The notes under the pieces were generated by a model. The model made no database searches. It saw only the letters and a list, made by a program, of their open reading frames with translations, and was not told where the DNA came from. From assembly GCF_041435015.1 (NCBI RefSeq), contig NZ_CP107989.1, positions 1,302,001-1,366,000 on the forward strand: a DNA stretch of 64,000 bases. The letters run 5' to 3'. This document shows, one piece after another, positions 28,205 to 36,147 of the stretch. The position numbers and the translations under genes were made by a program. Within the stretch, counting starts at the first letter, position 1; the number at the start of each line of letters is the position of its first letter. The DNA comes from Streptomyces canus (lineage in GTDB: Bacteria; Actinomycetota; Actinomycetes; Streptomycetales; Streptomycetaceae).

Positions 28205-28515
28205 GGCAGCTCCCACACGACGGGCAGGCCTGCGTCGGCGCCCTCGTCGGAGTAGTCGTGCGCCACGTCGAGGAGTTCGGCCATGCGGGCCTGCCAGGTG
28301 ACGTTCACCGGGAGCTTCTCCAGCTCGGCGAGGAGGCGGCCGTAGTCCTCGCACTCCAGGACGTGGAAGAGGTCGGTACCGCTGCGCCAGATCGTCCAGG
28401 AGTGGGCCCCGGCGGCGCGGATCGCGTCGGTGAGTTCGACGGGGACCTCGCGGTGCGCGGCCTCGTACTCGTCGATGCGGTCCGCGCGGACCTTGGTGTG
28501 CAGGGCGACTCTCAT
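28201..28515 (-). CDS. L-rhamnose/L-fucose mutarotase (RhaM/FucU-like, DUF718)
   Basis: 104 aa, a ferredoxin-like dimeric protein. It begins MRVALHTKVRADRIDEYEAAH with the family's catalytic His and ends near ARMAELLDVAHDYSDEG. HSWTIWRSGTDLFHVLECED is also conserved. It interconverts alpha and beta anomers of a 6-deoxyhexose so that the dehydrogenase receives the right form. Both ends overlap neighbours by 4 bp (ATGA with the aldo/keto reductase stop, GTGA with the lactonase start), which ties its expression to the catabolic operon. Confidence 0.85.
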   Translation of the reverse strand: MRVALHTKVRADRIDEYEAAHREVPVELTDAIRAAGAHSWTIWRSGTDLFHVLECEDYGRLLAELEKLPVNVTWQARMAELLDVAHDYSDEGADAGLPVVWELP

Positions 28516-29480
28516 GACGGCTCCTCGGTGGTCAGGAGACCGGTGTCGCGCAGCTCCTGCCAGAAGGCAGCGGGCACCGGGGTCGCGAACTGGTCGGCGG
28601 CATCGTGGACTTCGGCCGCCGATCGGGCGCCCACCAGGACGCTCGCGACGGCCGGGTGGGCGGCGCAGAAGGCGAGGGCGGCGGCACGCAGGCTGATGCC
28701 GTGCCGCTCGGCGGCCTCCCGCATGCGCAGGGCCCGGTCCAGCACGTCGCCGGAGGCCTGCGCGTAGTTGTACGTCGCTCCCGGCCGCGGATCGGCCAGC
28801 AGCCCGGAGTTGAAGGCGCCGCCGATCACCACGGAGACGCCCCGTGCCACGGCGGCGGGGAGCAGCTCGGTGAGCGCGCTCTGGTCGAGCAGGGTGTAAC
28901 GGCCGGCGCACAGCACCACGTCGACGTCGGTCTCCCGGACGAAGCGGGTCAGCATCTCGGCCTGGTTCATGCCGGCGCCGATCGCCCCGACGACGCCCTC
29001 GGAGCGGAGCTTCTCCAGGGCCGGGTAGCCCTCGCGGAAGGCCTCTTCGGCGTGGTCGTCGGGATCGTGGAGGTAGACGACGTCCACGTGGTCGAGGCCG
29101 AGCCGTTCGAGGCTCGACTCGAGGGTGCGTCGTACGCCGTCGGCGCTGAAGTCCCAGACCCGGCGGTGGGTGGCGGGGACCGCGAAGCCGTCGGCGAGGT
29201 CGTCGCCGCCGTCCCCGGACGGCTCCAGGCGGCGGCCCGCCTTCGTGGAGAGCGTGTACTCCGCGCGCGGATGCTCGCGCAGTACCTCCCCCAGCCGGCG
29301 TTCCGACAGTCCCAGACCGTAGTGCGGGGCGGTGTCGAAGTAGCGGATGCCGCGCTGCCAGGCGACGGTGACCGCCTCGTGCGCCTGTTCGTCGCCGACC
29401 TCGGTGAACAGGTTGCCGATGACGGCGGCGCCGAAGCCCAGGCCACTGACCCGCACACCGCTCGCGCCGAGGGTGTTCAC
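28512..29480 (-). CDS. Aldo/keto reductase, probable L-fucose dehydrogenase
   Basis: 322 aa from a GTG at 29480, overlapping the SDR stop by 4 bp. It is an (beta/alpha)8 AKR with FDTAPHYGLGLSERRLGEVL (catalytic Asp and Tyr), the catalytic Lys in LSTKAGRRL, and the His in VVYLHDPDDH. Relatives include D-threo-aldose 1-dehydrogenase and pyridoxal 4-dehydrogenase; D-threo-aldose dehydrogenases accept L-fucose. In this operon the expected step is L-fucose to L-fucono-1,5-lactone with NAD(P)+. Substrate assignment rests on context. Confidence 0.82.
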   Translation of the reverse strand: MNTLGASGVRVSGLGFGAAVIGNLFTEVGDEQAHEAVTVAWQRGIRYFDTAPHYGLGLSERRLGEVLREHPRAEYTLSTKAGRRLEPSGDGGDDLADGFAVPATHRRVWDFSADGVRRTLESSLERLGLDHVDVVYLHDPDDHAEEAFREGYPALEKLRSEGVVGAIGAGMNQAEMLTRFVRETDVDVVLCAGRYTLLDQSALTELLPAAVARGVSVVIGGAFNSGLLADPRPGATYNYAQASGDVLDRALRMREAAERHGISLRAAALAFCAAHPAVASVLVGARSAAEVHDAADQFATPVPAAFWQELRDTGLLTTEEPS

Positions 29481-30232
29481 TGGCCCACCGGCCTCAGGCG
29501 CAGGCCCTGCATGCCCCCGTCGACGGCGAGAGAGGTGCCGGTGGTGGCGCCGGAGAGCGGGCTCGCCAAGTAGGCGATGGCGCCCGCGACCTCGTCCGCC
29601 GACACGAGCCGGCCGGTGGGCTGGCGGGCCTCCAGGGCGACCCGTTCGGCGGCCGGGTCGGGGGCCTTGGCGAGCAGCCGCCCGATCCACGGAGTGTCCG
29701 CCGTGCCGGGGTTGACGCAGTTCACGCGGATGCCCTCGCGGACGTGGTCGGCGGCCATGGCGAGGGTCAGGGAGTACACCGCCCCCTTGGTCGCGCTGTA
29801 CAGCGCCCGTTGCGGGAGGCCCGCGGTGGCCGCGATGGAGGAGGTGTTCACGATCGCCGCGTGCGCGGACGTGCGCAGGTGGGGCAGGGCGGCGCGGGCG
29901 ACGCGGACCATGCCGACGACGTTGACGTCGAGGACGCGGTGCCATTCGTCGTCGTCGTTGTCCGCCACGGTGCCCTGGGCGCCGATGCCCGCGTTGTTGA
30001 CCACGACGTCGAGTCCGCCGAGGTCGGCCACGGCGGCGGCCACGGCCTCGCGGACGGAGGCGTCGTCGGTGACGTCGGCACGGTAGGCGAGCAGCGGCTT
30101 CTCGACCGAGGACGGGTCCAGGTCGAGGACCGCGACCTGGGCGCCGCGCGCGACGAGGAGTTCCGCGGTGGCCCGGCCGATGCCGGAGGCGCCGCCGGTC
30201 ACCAGGGCCTTGATGCCCTCGAAGTCACTCAT
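29477..30232 (-). CDS. SDR oxidoreductase, probable 2-keto-3-deoxy-L-fuconate dehydrogenase
   Basis: 251 aa classical short-chain dehydrogenase. It has the cofactor motif TGGASGIG (about residues 13-20), [14 protein letters not shown], the catalytic Ser in NTSSIAAT, Tyr-x3-Lys in YSATKG, and [12 protein letters not shown]. The acidic residue after the second strand (VLDLD) favours NAD over NADP. Directly after the dehydratase in the operon, it most likely oxidises 2-keto-3-deoxy-L-fuconate to the 2,4-diketo acid. Its ATG overlaps the dehydratase stop by 4 bp. Confidence 0.85.
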   Translation of the reverse strand: MSDFEGIKALVTGGASGIGRATAELLVARGAQVAVLDLDPSSVEKPLLAYRADVTDDASVREAVAAAVADLGGLDVVVNNAGIGAQGTVADNDDDEWHRVLDVNVVGMVRVARAALPHLRTSAHAAIVNTSSIAATAGLPQRALYSATKGAVYSLTLAMAADHVREGIRVNCVNPGTADTPWIGRLLAKAPDPAAERVALEARQPTGRLVSADEVAGAIAYLASPLSGATTGTSLAVDGGMQGLRLRPVGQ

Positions 30233-31578
30233 GCCGCCTGCCCCTTCTTCCGCGTGTCGTTGGCGAGGTCTTCTGCCCAGAAGGCGCCGCCGGGGAACGT
30301 GTACCGCGCGATGGACTCGGGGCGCATGGCGGCCGAGAAGCCCGGCGCGACGGGTGCCGTGTAGTGGCCTTCCCGGATCACCACGGGATCGAGGAAGTGG
30401 TCGTGCAGATGGTCGACGTACTCGATGACCCGGTCCTCGGTGGTGCCGGTGACGGCCACGTAGTCGAACATCGACAGGTGCTGGACGAGTTCACACAGGC
30501 CGACCCCGCCCGCGTGCGGGCAGACCGGCACGCCGAACTTGGCGGCAAGCAGCAGGATGGCGAGGTTCTCGTTGACGCCGCCGACGCGGGCCGCGTCGAT
30601 CTGGACGACGTCGAGAGCGCCGGCCTGGAGCAGCTGCTTGAAGACGACCCGGTTCTGGACGTGCTCTCCGGTGGCGACCTTGACCGGGGCGACGGCCCTG
30701 CGGATCGCCGCGTGGCCGAGGATGTCGTCGGGGCTGGTGGGCTCCTCGATCCAGTACGGGTCGAACTCGGCGAGCGCCTTGGTCCAGCGGATCGCCTCGT
30801 CGACGTTCCAGCGCTGGTTGGCGTCGATCGCCATGCGGATGTCGGCGCCGACGACCTGACGGGCGACACGGCAGCGCCGTACGTCGTCCTCCAGATCCGC
30901 GCCGACCTTGAGCTTGATCTGCCGGAAGCCGTCGGCGACGGCCTCGGCCGCGAGCCGGGTGAGCTTCTCGTCGTCGTAGCCGAGCCAGCCGGCGGAGGTG
31001 GTGTACGCGGGGTAGCCGGTGGCCAGGAGCCCGGCGACCCGTTCGTCGGCTCCCTCCCGCCCCCGCCGCAGGATCTCCAGGGCCTCCTCCGGGGTGAGCG
31101 CGTCCGTGAGGTAGCGGAAGTCGATCTGGCCGACCAGCCACTCGGGGTCGCCCTCGGCCAGCAGCCGCCACAGCGGCTTGTCCGCGCGTTTGGCGGCCAG
31201 GTCCCACACGGCGTTGACGACCGCGCCGATCGCCATGTGCATCACGCCCTTCTCGGGTCCGAGCCAGCGCAACTGGCTGTCGCCGATCAGGTCGCGGTTC
31301 AACGTCCCCGGGTCCGCGCACAGTTCCTCGACGGACCGTCCCACGACATGCCCGCGCAGCGCCTCGATCGCGGCGACCTGGACCTCGTTGCCCCGCCCGA
31401 TGGTGAAGGTGAATCCGTGCCCCTCGTGCCCGTCGGCCGCATCCGTGCGCAGCACGACGTAGGCCGCCGAGTAGTCGGGGTCCGGGTTCATCGCGTCGGA
31501 ACCGTCCAGCTCGCGCGAGGTGGGGAAGCGGATGTCGTAGGTGTCTACCGCGGTGACACGGGCGGGGGTCGAGGACAC
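30229..31578 (-). CDS. L-fuconate dehydratase (enolase superfamily)
   Basis: 449 aa from a GTG at 31578 with GAAAGG upstream; the frame is open further upstream but lacks a fitting start. It has the mandelate-racemase-type residues: the K-x-K in QIKLKVGAD, metal ligands in [19 protein letters not shown] and [10 protein letters not shown], and the catalytic His in [29 protein letters not shown] is typical of the FucD group. It dehydrates L-fuconate to 2-keto-3-deoxy-L-fuconate. It starts the string of five overlapping catabolic genes, downstream of the ABC importer. Confidence 0.9.
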   Translation of the reverse strand: MSSTPARVTAVDTYDIRFPTSRELDGSDAMNPDPDYSAAYVVLRTDAADGHEGHGFTFTIGRGNEVQVAAIEALRGHVVGRSVEELCADPGTLNRDLIGDSQLRWLGPEKGVMHMAIGAVVNAVWDLAAKRADKPLWRLLAEGDPEWLVGQIDFRYLTDALTPEEALEILRRGREGADERVAGLLATGYPAYTTSAGWLGYDDEKLTRLAAEAVADGFRQIKLKVGADLEDDVRRCRVARQVVGADIRMAIDANQRWNVDEAIRWTKALAEFDPYWIEEPTSPDDILGHAAIRRAVAPVKVATGEHVQNRVVFKQLLQAGALDVVQIDAARVGGVNENLAILLLAAKFGVPVCPHAGGVGLCELVQHLSMFDYVAVTGTTEDRVIEYVDHLHDHFLDPVVIREGHYTAPVAPGFSAAMRPESIARYTFPGGAFWAEDLANDTRKKGQAA

Positions 31579-31616
31579 GGAGTGCCTTTCGGTAGGTGAC
31601 GGGGACGCGGGCGGGC

Positions 31617-32642
31617 TCAGTCCTGGGCGCGCCCCGTCGTCACACGGGCGATCATGAGGGCGACCAGGATGATTCCGCCGTAGATGGCCTGGATCCAGAA
31701 GGACGGCACCTGGGCGAGTGTCAGCAGATTCTGGACGACACCCAGCAGGAGTACGCCGGTCAGGGCGCCGAACATGGTGCCCTTGCCGCCGTCGAGGCTG
31801 ATGCCGCCGATCACCGCGGCCGCGAACACCGTGAAGATCATGTTCTGGCCCTGGTTGGCGCTGATCGCGCCGACGTAGCCGGTCTGCATGATGCCGCCGA
31901 CGGAGGCGAGGACGCCGGCCACGACGAACACGCCGAGCATCACCCGCTCGACGCGGATGCCTGCGGCGCGGGCCGCGTCGGCGTTGCCGCCGATGGCGTA
32001 CAGGGAGCGGCCGATGCGGTGGTACTTCAGGACGAAGCCGGTGACGGCGAAGGCGGCCGCGGCGAGCCACACGGACATGGGGACGTTCAGGAAGGTCGTG
32101 GTGGCCAGGGAGTAGAAGCTGTCCGGCATGCCGAACAGGGTCTTGCCCTTGGTGGCGCCGACGAGCAGTCCGCGCAGCACGATCAGCATCGCGAGCGTCA
32201 CGATGAACGCGTTGAGCTTGAACTTCACGACCAGGATGCCGTTGAAGGCGCCGACGGCCGCGCCGACGACGAGGACCGCGAGCAGGGCGAGGACGGCCGG
32301 GAACTCGGTGCCCCAGCCGGACTGGGCCGCGGGCAGGACGAGGAGCGCGCCCACGGCGGGCGCGATGCCGACGACCGACTCCAGAGAGAGGTCGAACTTG
32401 CCGGTGATCAGGACGAGGGACTCGGCGAGCACCACCATGGCGAGGGCGGCCGAGGCGCCGAGGATGGAGATCAGGTTGCGCTCGGTGAGGAACGAGTCGT
32501 TCACGAACGCGCCGAGGACCATGAGCAGCAACAGGGCCGGGACGAGGGCGAGTTCGCGGGCGCGGCGCAGCAGGACCGTCCGGGCTGCCCGCGCCTCGGG
32601 CACCCGCACGTGCTTCACCGGCGGAGCCTGGGTGTCAGCCAT
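31617..32642 (-). CDS. Sugar ABC transporter permease (CUT2/RbsC type)
   Basis: 341 aa with about ten hydrophobic segments. Family blocks include [20 protein letters not shown] (shown here as [15 protein letters not shown]), [32 protein letters not shown] and [17 protein letters not shown]. It forms the membrane channel of the importer with the ATPase encoded just before it (8-bp overlap). Position at the head of a fucose catabolic operon points to L-fucose or a related 6-deoxyhexose as cargo. Confidence 0.9.
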   Translation of the reverse strand: MADTQAPPVKHVRVPEARAARTVLLRRARELALVPALLLLMVLGAFVNDSFLTERNLISILGASAALAMVVLAESLVLITGKFDLSLESVVGIAPAVGALLVLPAAQSGWGTEFPAVLALLAVLVVGAAVGAFNGILVVKFKLNAFIVTLAMLIVLRGLLVGATKGKTLFGMPDSFYSLATTTFLNVPMSVWLAAAAFAVTGFVLKYHRIGRSLYAIGGNADAARAAGIRVERVMLGVFVVAGVLASVGGIMQTGYVGAISANQGQNMIFTVFAAAVIGGISLDGGKGTMFGALTGVLLLGVVQNLLTLAQVPSFWIQAIYGGIILVALMIARVTTGRAQD

Positions 32643-34128
32643 GGTGGTCCACTCCTTCGATGGAGGCGATCAGCTCGTGGTCGCGCCAGCCGGCCGGGTG
32701 CTCGGCGACCACGCGGCCGTGGAAGAGGACGAGGACGCGGTCGCAGCGGCGCAGGTCGTCGAGTTCGTCGGAGACGACGAGGACCGCGGTGCCGTCCTCG
32801 CGGGCGGTGTCCACGCGGGAGAGCAGGGATTCCTTGGACTTCACGTCGACGCCCGCGGTGGGGTTGATGAGGACGAGCAGGCGCGGGTCGGAAGCCAGGG
32901 CGCGGGCCATGACGACCTTCTGCGCGTTGCCGCCGGAGAGGTCGGAGACGGGCTGGTCGGGGCCCTCGGTGTGGATGTCGAGCCGGTCGATCAGTTCGGT
33001 GGCGAAGCCGCGCTTACGGTCGGTGCCGACGAAACCGTAGCGGCCGAGTCGGTCCAGGACACTGAGCGTGGCGTTGTCGCCGATGGTCATGCCGAAGACC
33101 AGGCCCTGTGCGTGCCGGTCCCGCGGGACGAAGCCGACTCCCGCCCCGAGGCTCGCCTGTACGTCGCCGAACGGCAGCGGCCTGCCGTCGAGTCGGGCCG
33201 TTCCGCTCGTCGGGGTGTGCAGTCCGGTGAACGACTCGGCCAGCTCGATCTTGCCGCTGCCGCTGATGCCGGCGAGTCCGACGACCTCACCGCGGCGCAC
33301 GGTGAGGTCGACGTTGTCGTAGGCGTCGGAGGTGAGGCCGCGGACGTCGAGGAGCACGGGGGCGGTCTCCTCGACCTCCCTGAGCTGTACGGCCTGTTCG
33401 GCGATGGTCTCGCCGGCCATGGCCTCGATCAGGGCCGCCCGGGGCATGTCGGCGACCGGGGCCGTGGTGATCCAGCGGGCGTCCCTGAGGACCGTCACCG
33501 TCTGGCACACCTCGTACACCTCCTGGAGGTGGTGCGAGATGAACAGGAAGGTGACGCCGGAGTCCTGGAGTGCGCGCATCCGGCCGAAGAGCCGCTCGAT
33601 CTCCCGCTTGTCGAGCTGTGCGGTCGGCTCGTCGAGGACGATGAAGCGGGCGCCGAAACTCAATGCCCTGGCGATCTCCACCATTTGGCGGTCCTCGACC
33701 TTGAGGTCGGCGGTGCGCGCCTCCGGGTCGACGCGCACGTCCCAGGTGTCGAGGAGCTCGGCGGCCCGGGTCCTCAGCCCACGCCAGCTGATGAACCCGC
33801 GGTGCAGGGGCTGCCGGTTGATGAAGAGGTTCTCGGCGACCGTCAACTCGGGTACGACGGTGGGCTTCTGGTAGACGCAGGCGACCTTGCTCCGCCAGGC
33901 GTCCCGGTCGGCGAGGGGTGGCGCGGGCTCGCCGTCGAAGCGGACGGTGCCCTCGTCGGGGGCCTGGAGACCGGTGAGGATCGTGACGAGGGTGGACTTG
34001 CCCGCGCCGTTGCGGCCGACGAGGGCGTGGGACTCGCCGGGCAGGACGGTGAGACGGCCGTCGGCGAGGGCGGTCGTGGGGCCGTACCGTTTGACGACCC
34101 CCTGGGCTTCCACGAGTGGGCTGCTCAT
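32635..34128 (-). CDS. Sugar ABC transporter ATPase, two-domain (RbsA/MglA type)
   Basis: 497 aa with two nucleotide-binding domains. The N-terminal one has Walker A GRNGAGKST, an altered signature (LKVEDRQMVEIARAL) and Walker B FIVLDEPTA. The C-terminal one has a degenerate P-loop (GISGSGKIEL), a good signature LSGGNAQKV and an altered Walker B (LLVLINPTAGVD). Such asymmetry is normal for monosaccharide CUT2 ATPases. The ATG overlaps the stop of the binding-protein gene by 4 bp. Confidence 0.9.
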   Translation of the reverse strand: MSSPLVEAQGVVKRYGPTTALADGRLTVLPGESHALVGRNGAGKSTLVTILTGLQAPDEGTVRFDGEPAPPLADRDAWRSKVACVYQKPTVVPELTVAENLFINRQPLHRGFISWRGLRTRAAELLDTWDVRVDPEARTADLKVEDRQMVEIARALSFGARFIVLDEPTAQLDKREIERLFGRMRALQDSGVTFLFISHHLQEVYEVCQTVTVLRDARWITTAPVADMPRAALIEAMAGETIAEQAVQLREVEETAPVLLDVRGLTSDAYDNVDLTVRRGEVVGLAGISGSGKIELAESFTGLHTPTSGTARLDGRPLPFGDVQASLGAGVGFVPRDRHAQGLVFGMTIGDNATLSVLDRLGRYGFVGTDRKRGFATELIDRLDIHTEGPDQPVSDLSGGNAQKVVMARALASDPRLLVLINPTAGVDVKSKESLLSRVDTAREDGTAVLVVSDELDDLRRCDRVLVLFHGRVVAEHPAGWRDHELIASIEGVDHHG

Positions 34129-35198
34129 TTGACCGTGTTGCCCCACAGCTTGGGGTCGTCGACGTTGTCCTTGGTGACCAGGGGCGCGGGCAGCTGGTCC
34201 TCCAGGATGCCGCTGGGCAGCTTGACGATCGTGGAGTCGTGGTCGGTCGGGCCGGGCTTGAAGGTCTTCCCCTGCATCGCCGCCTTGATGTAGTACATGC
34301 CGTACTTGGCGTACAGGTCGGCGGGCTGGGAGACGGTGGCGTCGATCTCGCCCTTGCGGATGGCGTCGTACTCCTGCGGGATGCCGTCGTTGGAGACGAT
34401 GGTGATGTGGCCCGCCTGCCCGGCCTTCTTCAGCATCCCCTTGGACTTGAGGGTCTGCAGGGTCGGGGCGAGGTAGACGCCGCCGGCCTGCATGTAGATG
34501 CCCTTGATGTCGGGGTTGGCGTTCAGGAGGGTGCCCAGCTGCGAGGCGGCCGCGTCGGACTCCCACTTGGCGGGGATCTCCAGCACCTTCAGCTTCGGGA
34601 AGTTCTTCTTCACACAGGCCCGGAAGGCCTCGGAGCGGTCGCGGCCGTTGACCGAGGCGAGGTCGCCCATGATCTGCACGACCTTGCCGGAGGGGATCTG
34701 CTCCCCGAGGTACTGGCAGGCCTTCTCGCCGTACGAGACGTTGTTCGCCCGTACGACCATGGCGACCTTGCCCTTGTCGGGGGCCACGTCGACCGCGACG
34801 ACCGGGACGCCCTTGCGCTCGGCCTGGTCGAGGCCGGCCTCGATGGCGGCGCTGTCGAGCGGGGCGACGACCAGACCCTTCACGCCCTGGTTGAGCTCGT
34901 TGTTGATGTCGGTGATCTGCTGGGAGGGGTCGCTGTTGGAGTTGACGGTCTTCAGCGTGTCCACCCCCTCGGACTTGGCCATCTTGGGCACGTAGTCGTT
35001 GTACGACTGCCAGAACGGCGAGGTCAGCAGCGGCAGGATCACGCCCACCTTGCCGGACCCGTCGCCTCCTTCGGCGCCGGAGCTGCCGGTGTCCTTGGTG
35101 CTGCCGCACGCGGCGAGCACGAGTGAGGCGCTCGCGGCCGCGGCCACCGCGCCGATGATCCGAAACCTGTTCCGCTTCCCCACTGTTCTGCCGGGCAT
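34125..35198 (-). CDS. Sugar-binding lipoprotein of the CUT2 importer
   Basis: 357 aa from the ATG at 35198, chosen because GAGGAG lies 7 nt upstream; the ATG at 35213 has no such site. The lipobox LVLAAC gives Cys31. The mature protein is a periplasmic-binding-protein-like domain of the ribose/galactose group: VGVILPLLTSPFWQSYNDYV, NSDPSQQITDINNELNQG, GLVVAPLDSAAIEAG and IVSNDGIPQEYDAIRKGE, each read as separate blocks. It captures the sugar outside the membrane. First gene of an eight-gene minus-strand operon; the FadR-like palindrome at 35331-35343 lies upstream of it. Confidence 0.88.
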   Translation of the reverse strand: MPGRTVGKRNRFRIIGAVAAAASASLVLAACGSTKDTGSSGAEGGDGSGKVGVILPLLTSPFWQSYNDYVPKMAKSEGVDTLKTVNSNSDPSQQITDINNELNQGVKGLVVAPLDSAAIEAGLDQAERKGVPVVAVDVAPDKGKVAMVVRANNVSYGEKACQYLGEQIPSGKVVQIMGDLASVNGRDRSEAFRACVKKNFPKLKVLEIPAKWESDAAASQLGTLLNANPDIKGIYMQAGGVYLAPTLQTLKSKGMLKKAGQAGHITIVSNDGIPQEYDAIRKGEIDATVSQPADLYAKYGMYYIKAAMQGKTFKPGPTDHDSTIVKLPSGILEDQLPAPLVTKDNVDDPKLWGNTVK

Positions 35199-35330
35199 CT
35201 GATGGCTCCTCATCGAGCGTGTCGAGCGTGATCGAGCATGAGCGTGATCGAGCAGATGACGGCATACTTATCAGACCACTCACCCCTTGCAATACCCTCT
35301 GTCGGCAGATTTTCCCGTCTTCCGGCCATA

Positions 35331-35343
35331 GTGGTCCGACCAC
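35331..35343. promoter_or_regulatory. Operator for the GntR/FadR-type regulator
   Basis: GTGGTCCGACCAC is a perfect 13-bp palindrome with the GGTC-N-GACC core seen in FadR-subfamily operators. It sits in the gap between the divergent fucose operon and the regulator gene, 47 bp before the regulator start. A half-like ACCACT follows TCAG at 35271-35280. Repression of both directions is plausible. Confidence 0.7.
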
Positions 35344-35389
35344 CCTGCCGGTTAGACTGCGGCGCACCCCGGTGATGTGGAGGAATGGC

Positions 35390-36091
35390 GTGGACGAGAC
35401 AGCTCCGCAGAAGGGCACCGTGACGCAGCGCGCCATCGAGCAGATCAAGGCGATGATCGGCGAGGGCCGGCTGGAGCCCGGCCAGCGGCTGCCGACCGAG
35501 CGTGATCTGGCCGTCCAGCTGGGCCTCTCCCGCAGTTCGATGCGGGAGGCGATCCGGGCGCTGACGGTGATGGGCGTCCTGGAGGCCCGGCACGGCTCGG
35601 GCATCTACGTCACCCAGCTGGAGGCGGGTGACCTGCTGGAGACCTTCGGCGTGGTCGCCGACCTGTCCCGGGGCCCGCGTCTGGTGGAGCTGCTCGAGGT
35701 GCGCCGCGTCCTCGAATCGACGGCGACCGCGCTGGCCGCCGCCCGCATCACGCCCGACCAGCTGGCCGAGGTCGAGAAACACCTCGCGGCGATGAACGCC
35801 ACCGACGACCCGGAGGAGATCCTCGCCCACGACCTGGCCTTCCACCGCGAGATCGCGGTGGCGGCCGGCAACGACACGATGGCGGCGATCCTGGAGGGCC
35901 TGTCGTCGCGCACCTTCCGGGCGCGGGTGTGGCGCGGCTACCAGGAGGAGGGCGCGTTCGAGCGCACGCGGCGCGAGCACGCCGCGATCCACCGGGCCCT
36001 GATCGCCCACGACCCGGAGGCGGCCCGGGCGGCGGCGGCCGCGCATGTGGGCGAGGTGGAGGAGTGGCTGCGGGCACAGCTCGGGGGGTGA
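35390..36091 (+). CDS. GntR-family regulator, FadR/FCD subfamily
   Basis: 233 aa from a GTG at 35390 with GGAGG 7 nt upstream. The winged HTH spans about residues 8-75 (QRLPTERDLAVQLGLSRSS; VLEARHGSGIYV), and the all-helical FCD ligand domain about 95-225 with the expected metal-binding Asp and His positions (HDLAFHREIA, HAAIHRALIAHD, AAHVGEVEEW). It is divergent from the fucose importer/catabolic operon and is the probable sugar-acid-responsive repressor, with L-fuconate or a later intermediate as ligand by analogy. Confidence 0.88.
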   Translation: MDETAPQKGTVTQRAIEQIKAMIGEGRLEPGQRLPTERDLAVQLGLSRSSMREAIRALTVMGVLEARHGSGIYVTQLEAGDLLETFGVVADLSRGPRLVELLEVRRVLESTATALAAARITPDQLAEVEKHLAAMNATDDPEEILAHDLAFHREIAVAAGNDTMAAILEGLSSRTFRARVWRGYQEEGAFERTRREHAAIHRALIAHDPEAARAAAAAHVGEVEEWLRAQLGG

Positions 36092-36119
36092 GCCGCGGCC
36101 AGGATCAGCTCACGAGGTG

Positions 36120-36145
36120 AAGGGGGCGGGTCTCCCCGCCCCCTT
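36120..36145. terminator. Bidirectional terminator
   Basis: An 11-bp inverted repeat (AAGGGGGCGGG at 36120-36130, complement at 36135-36145) with a TCTC loop lies between the converging regulator and alpha-mannosidase genes, 2 bp before the mannosidase stop. The terminal AA/TT pairs suit termination in both directions. Confidence 0.75.
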
Positions 36146-36147
36146 GC

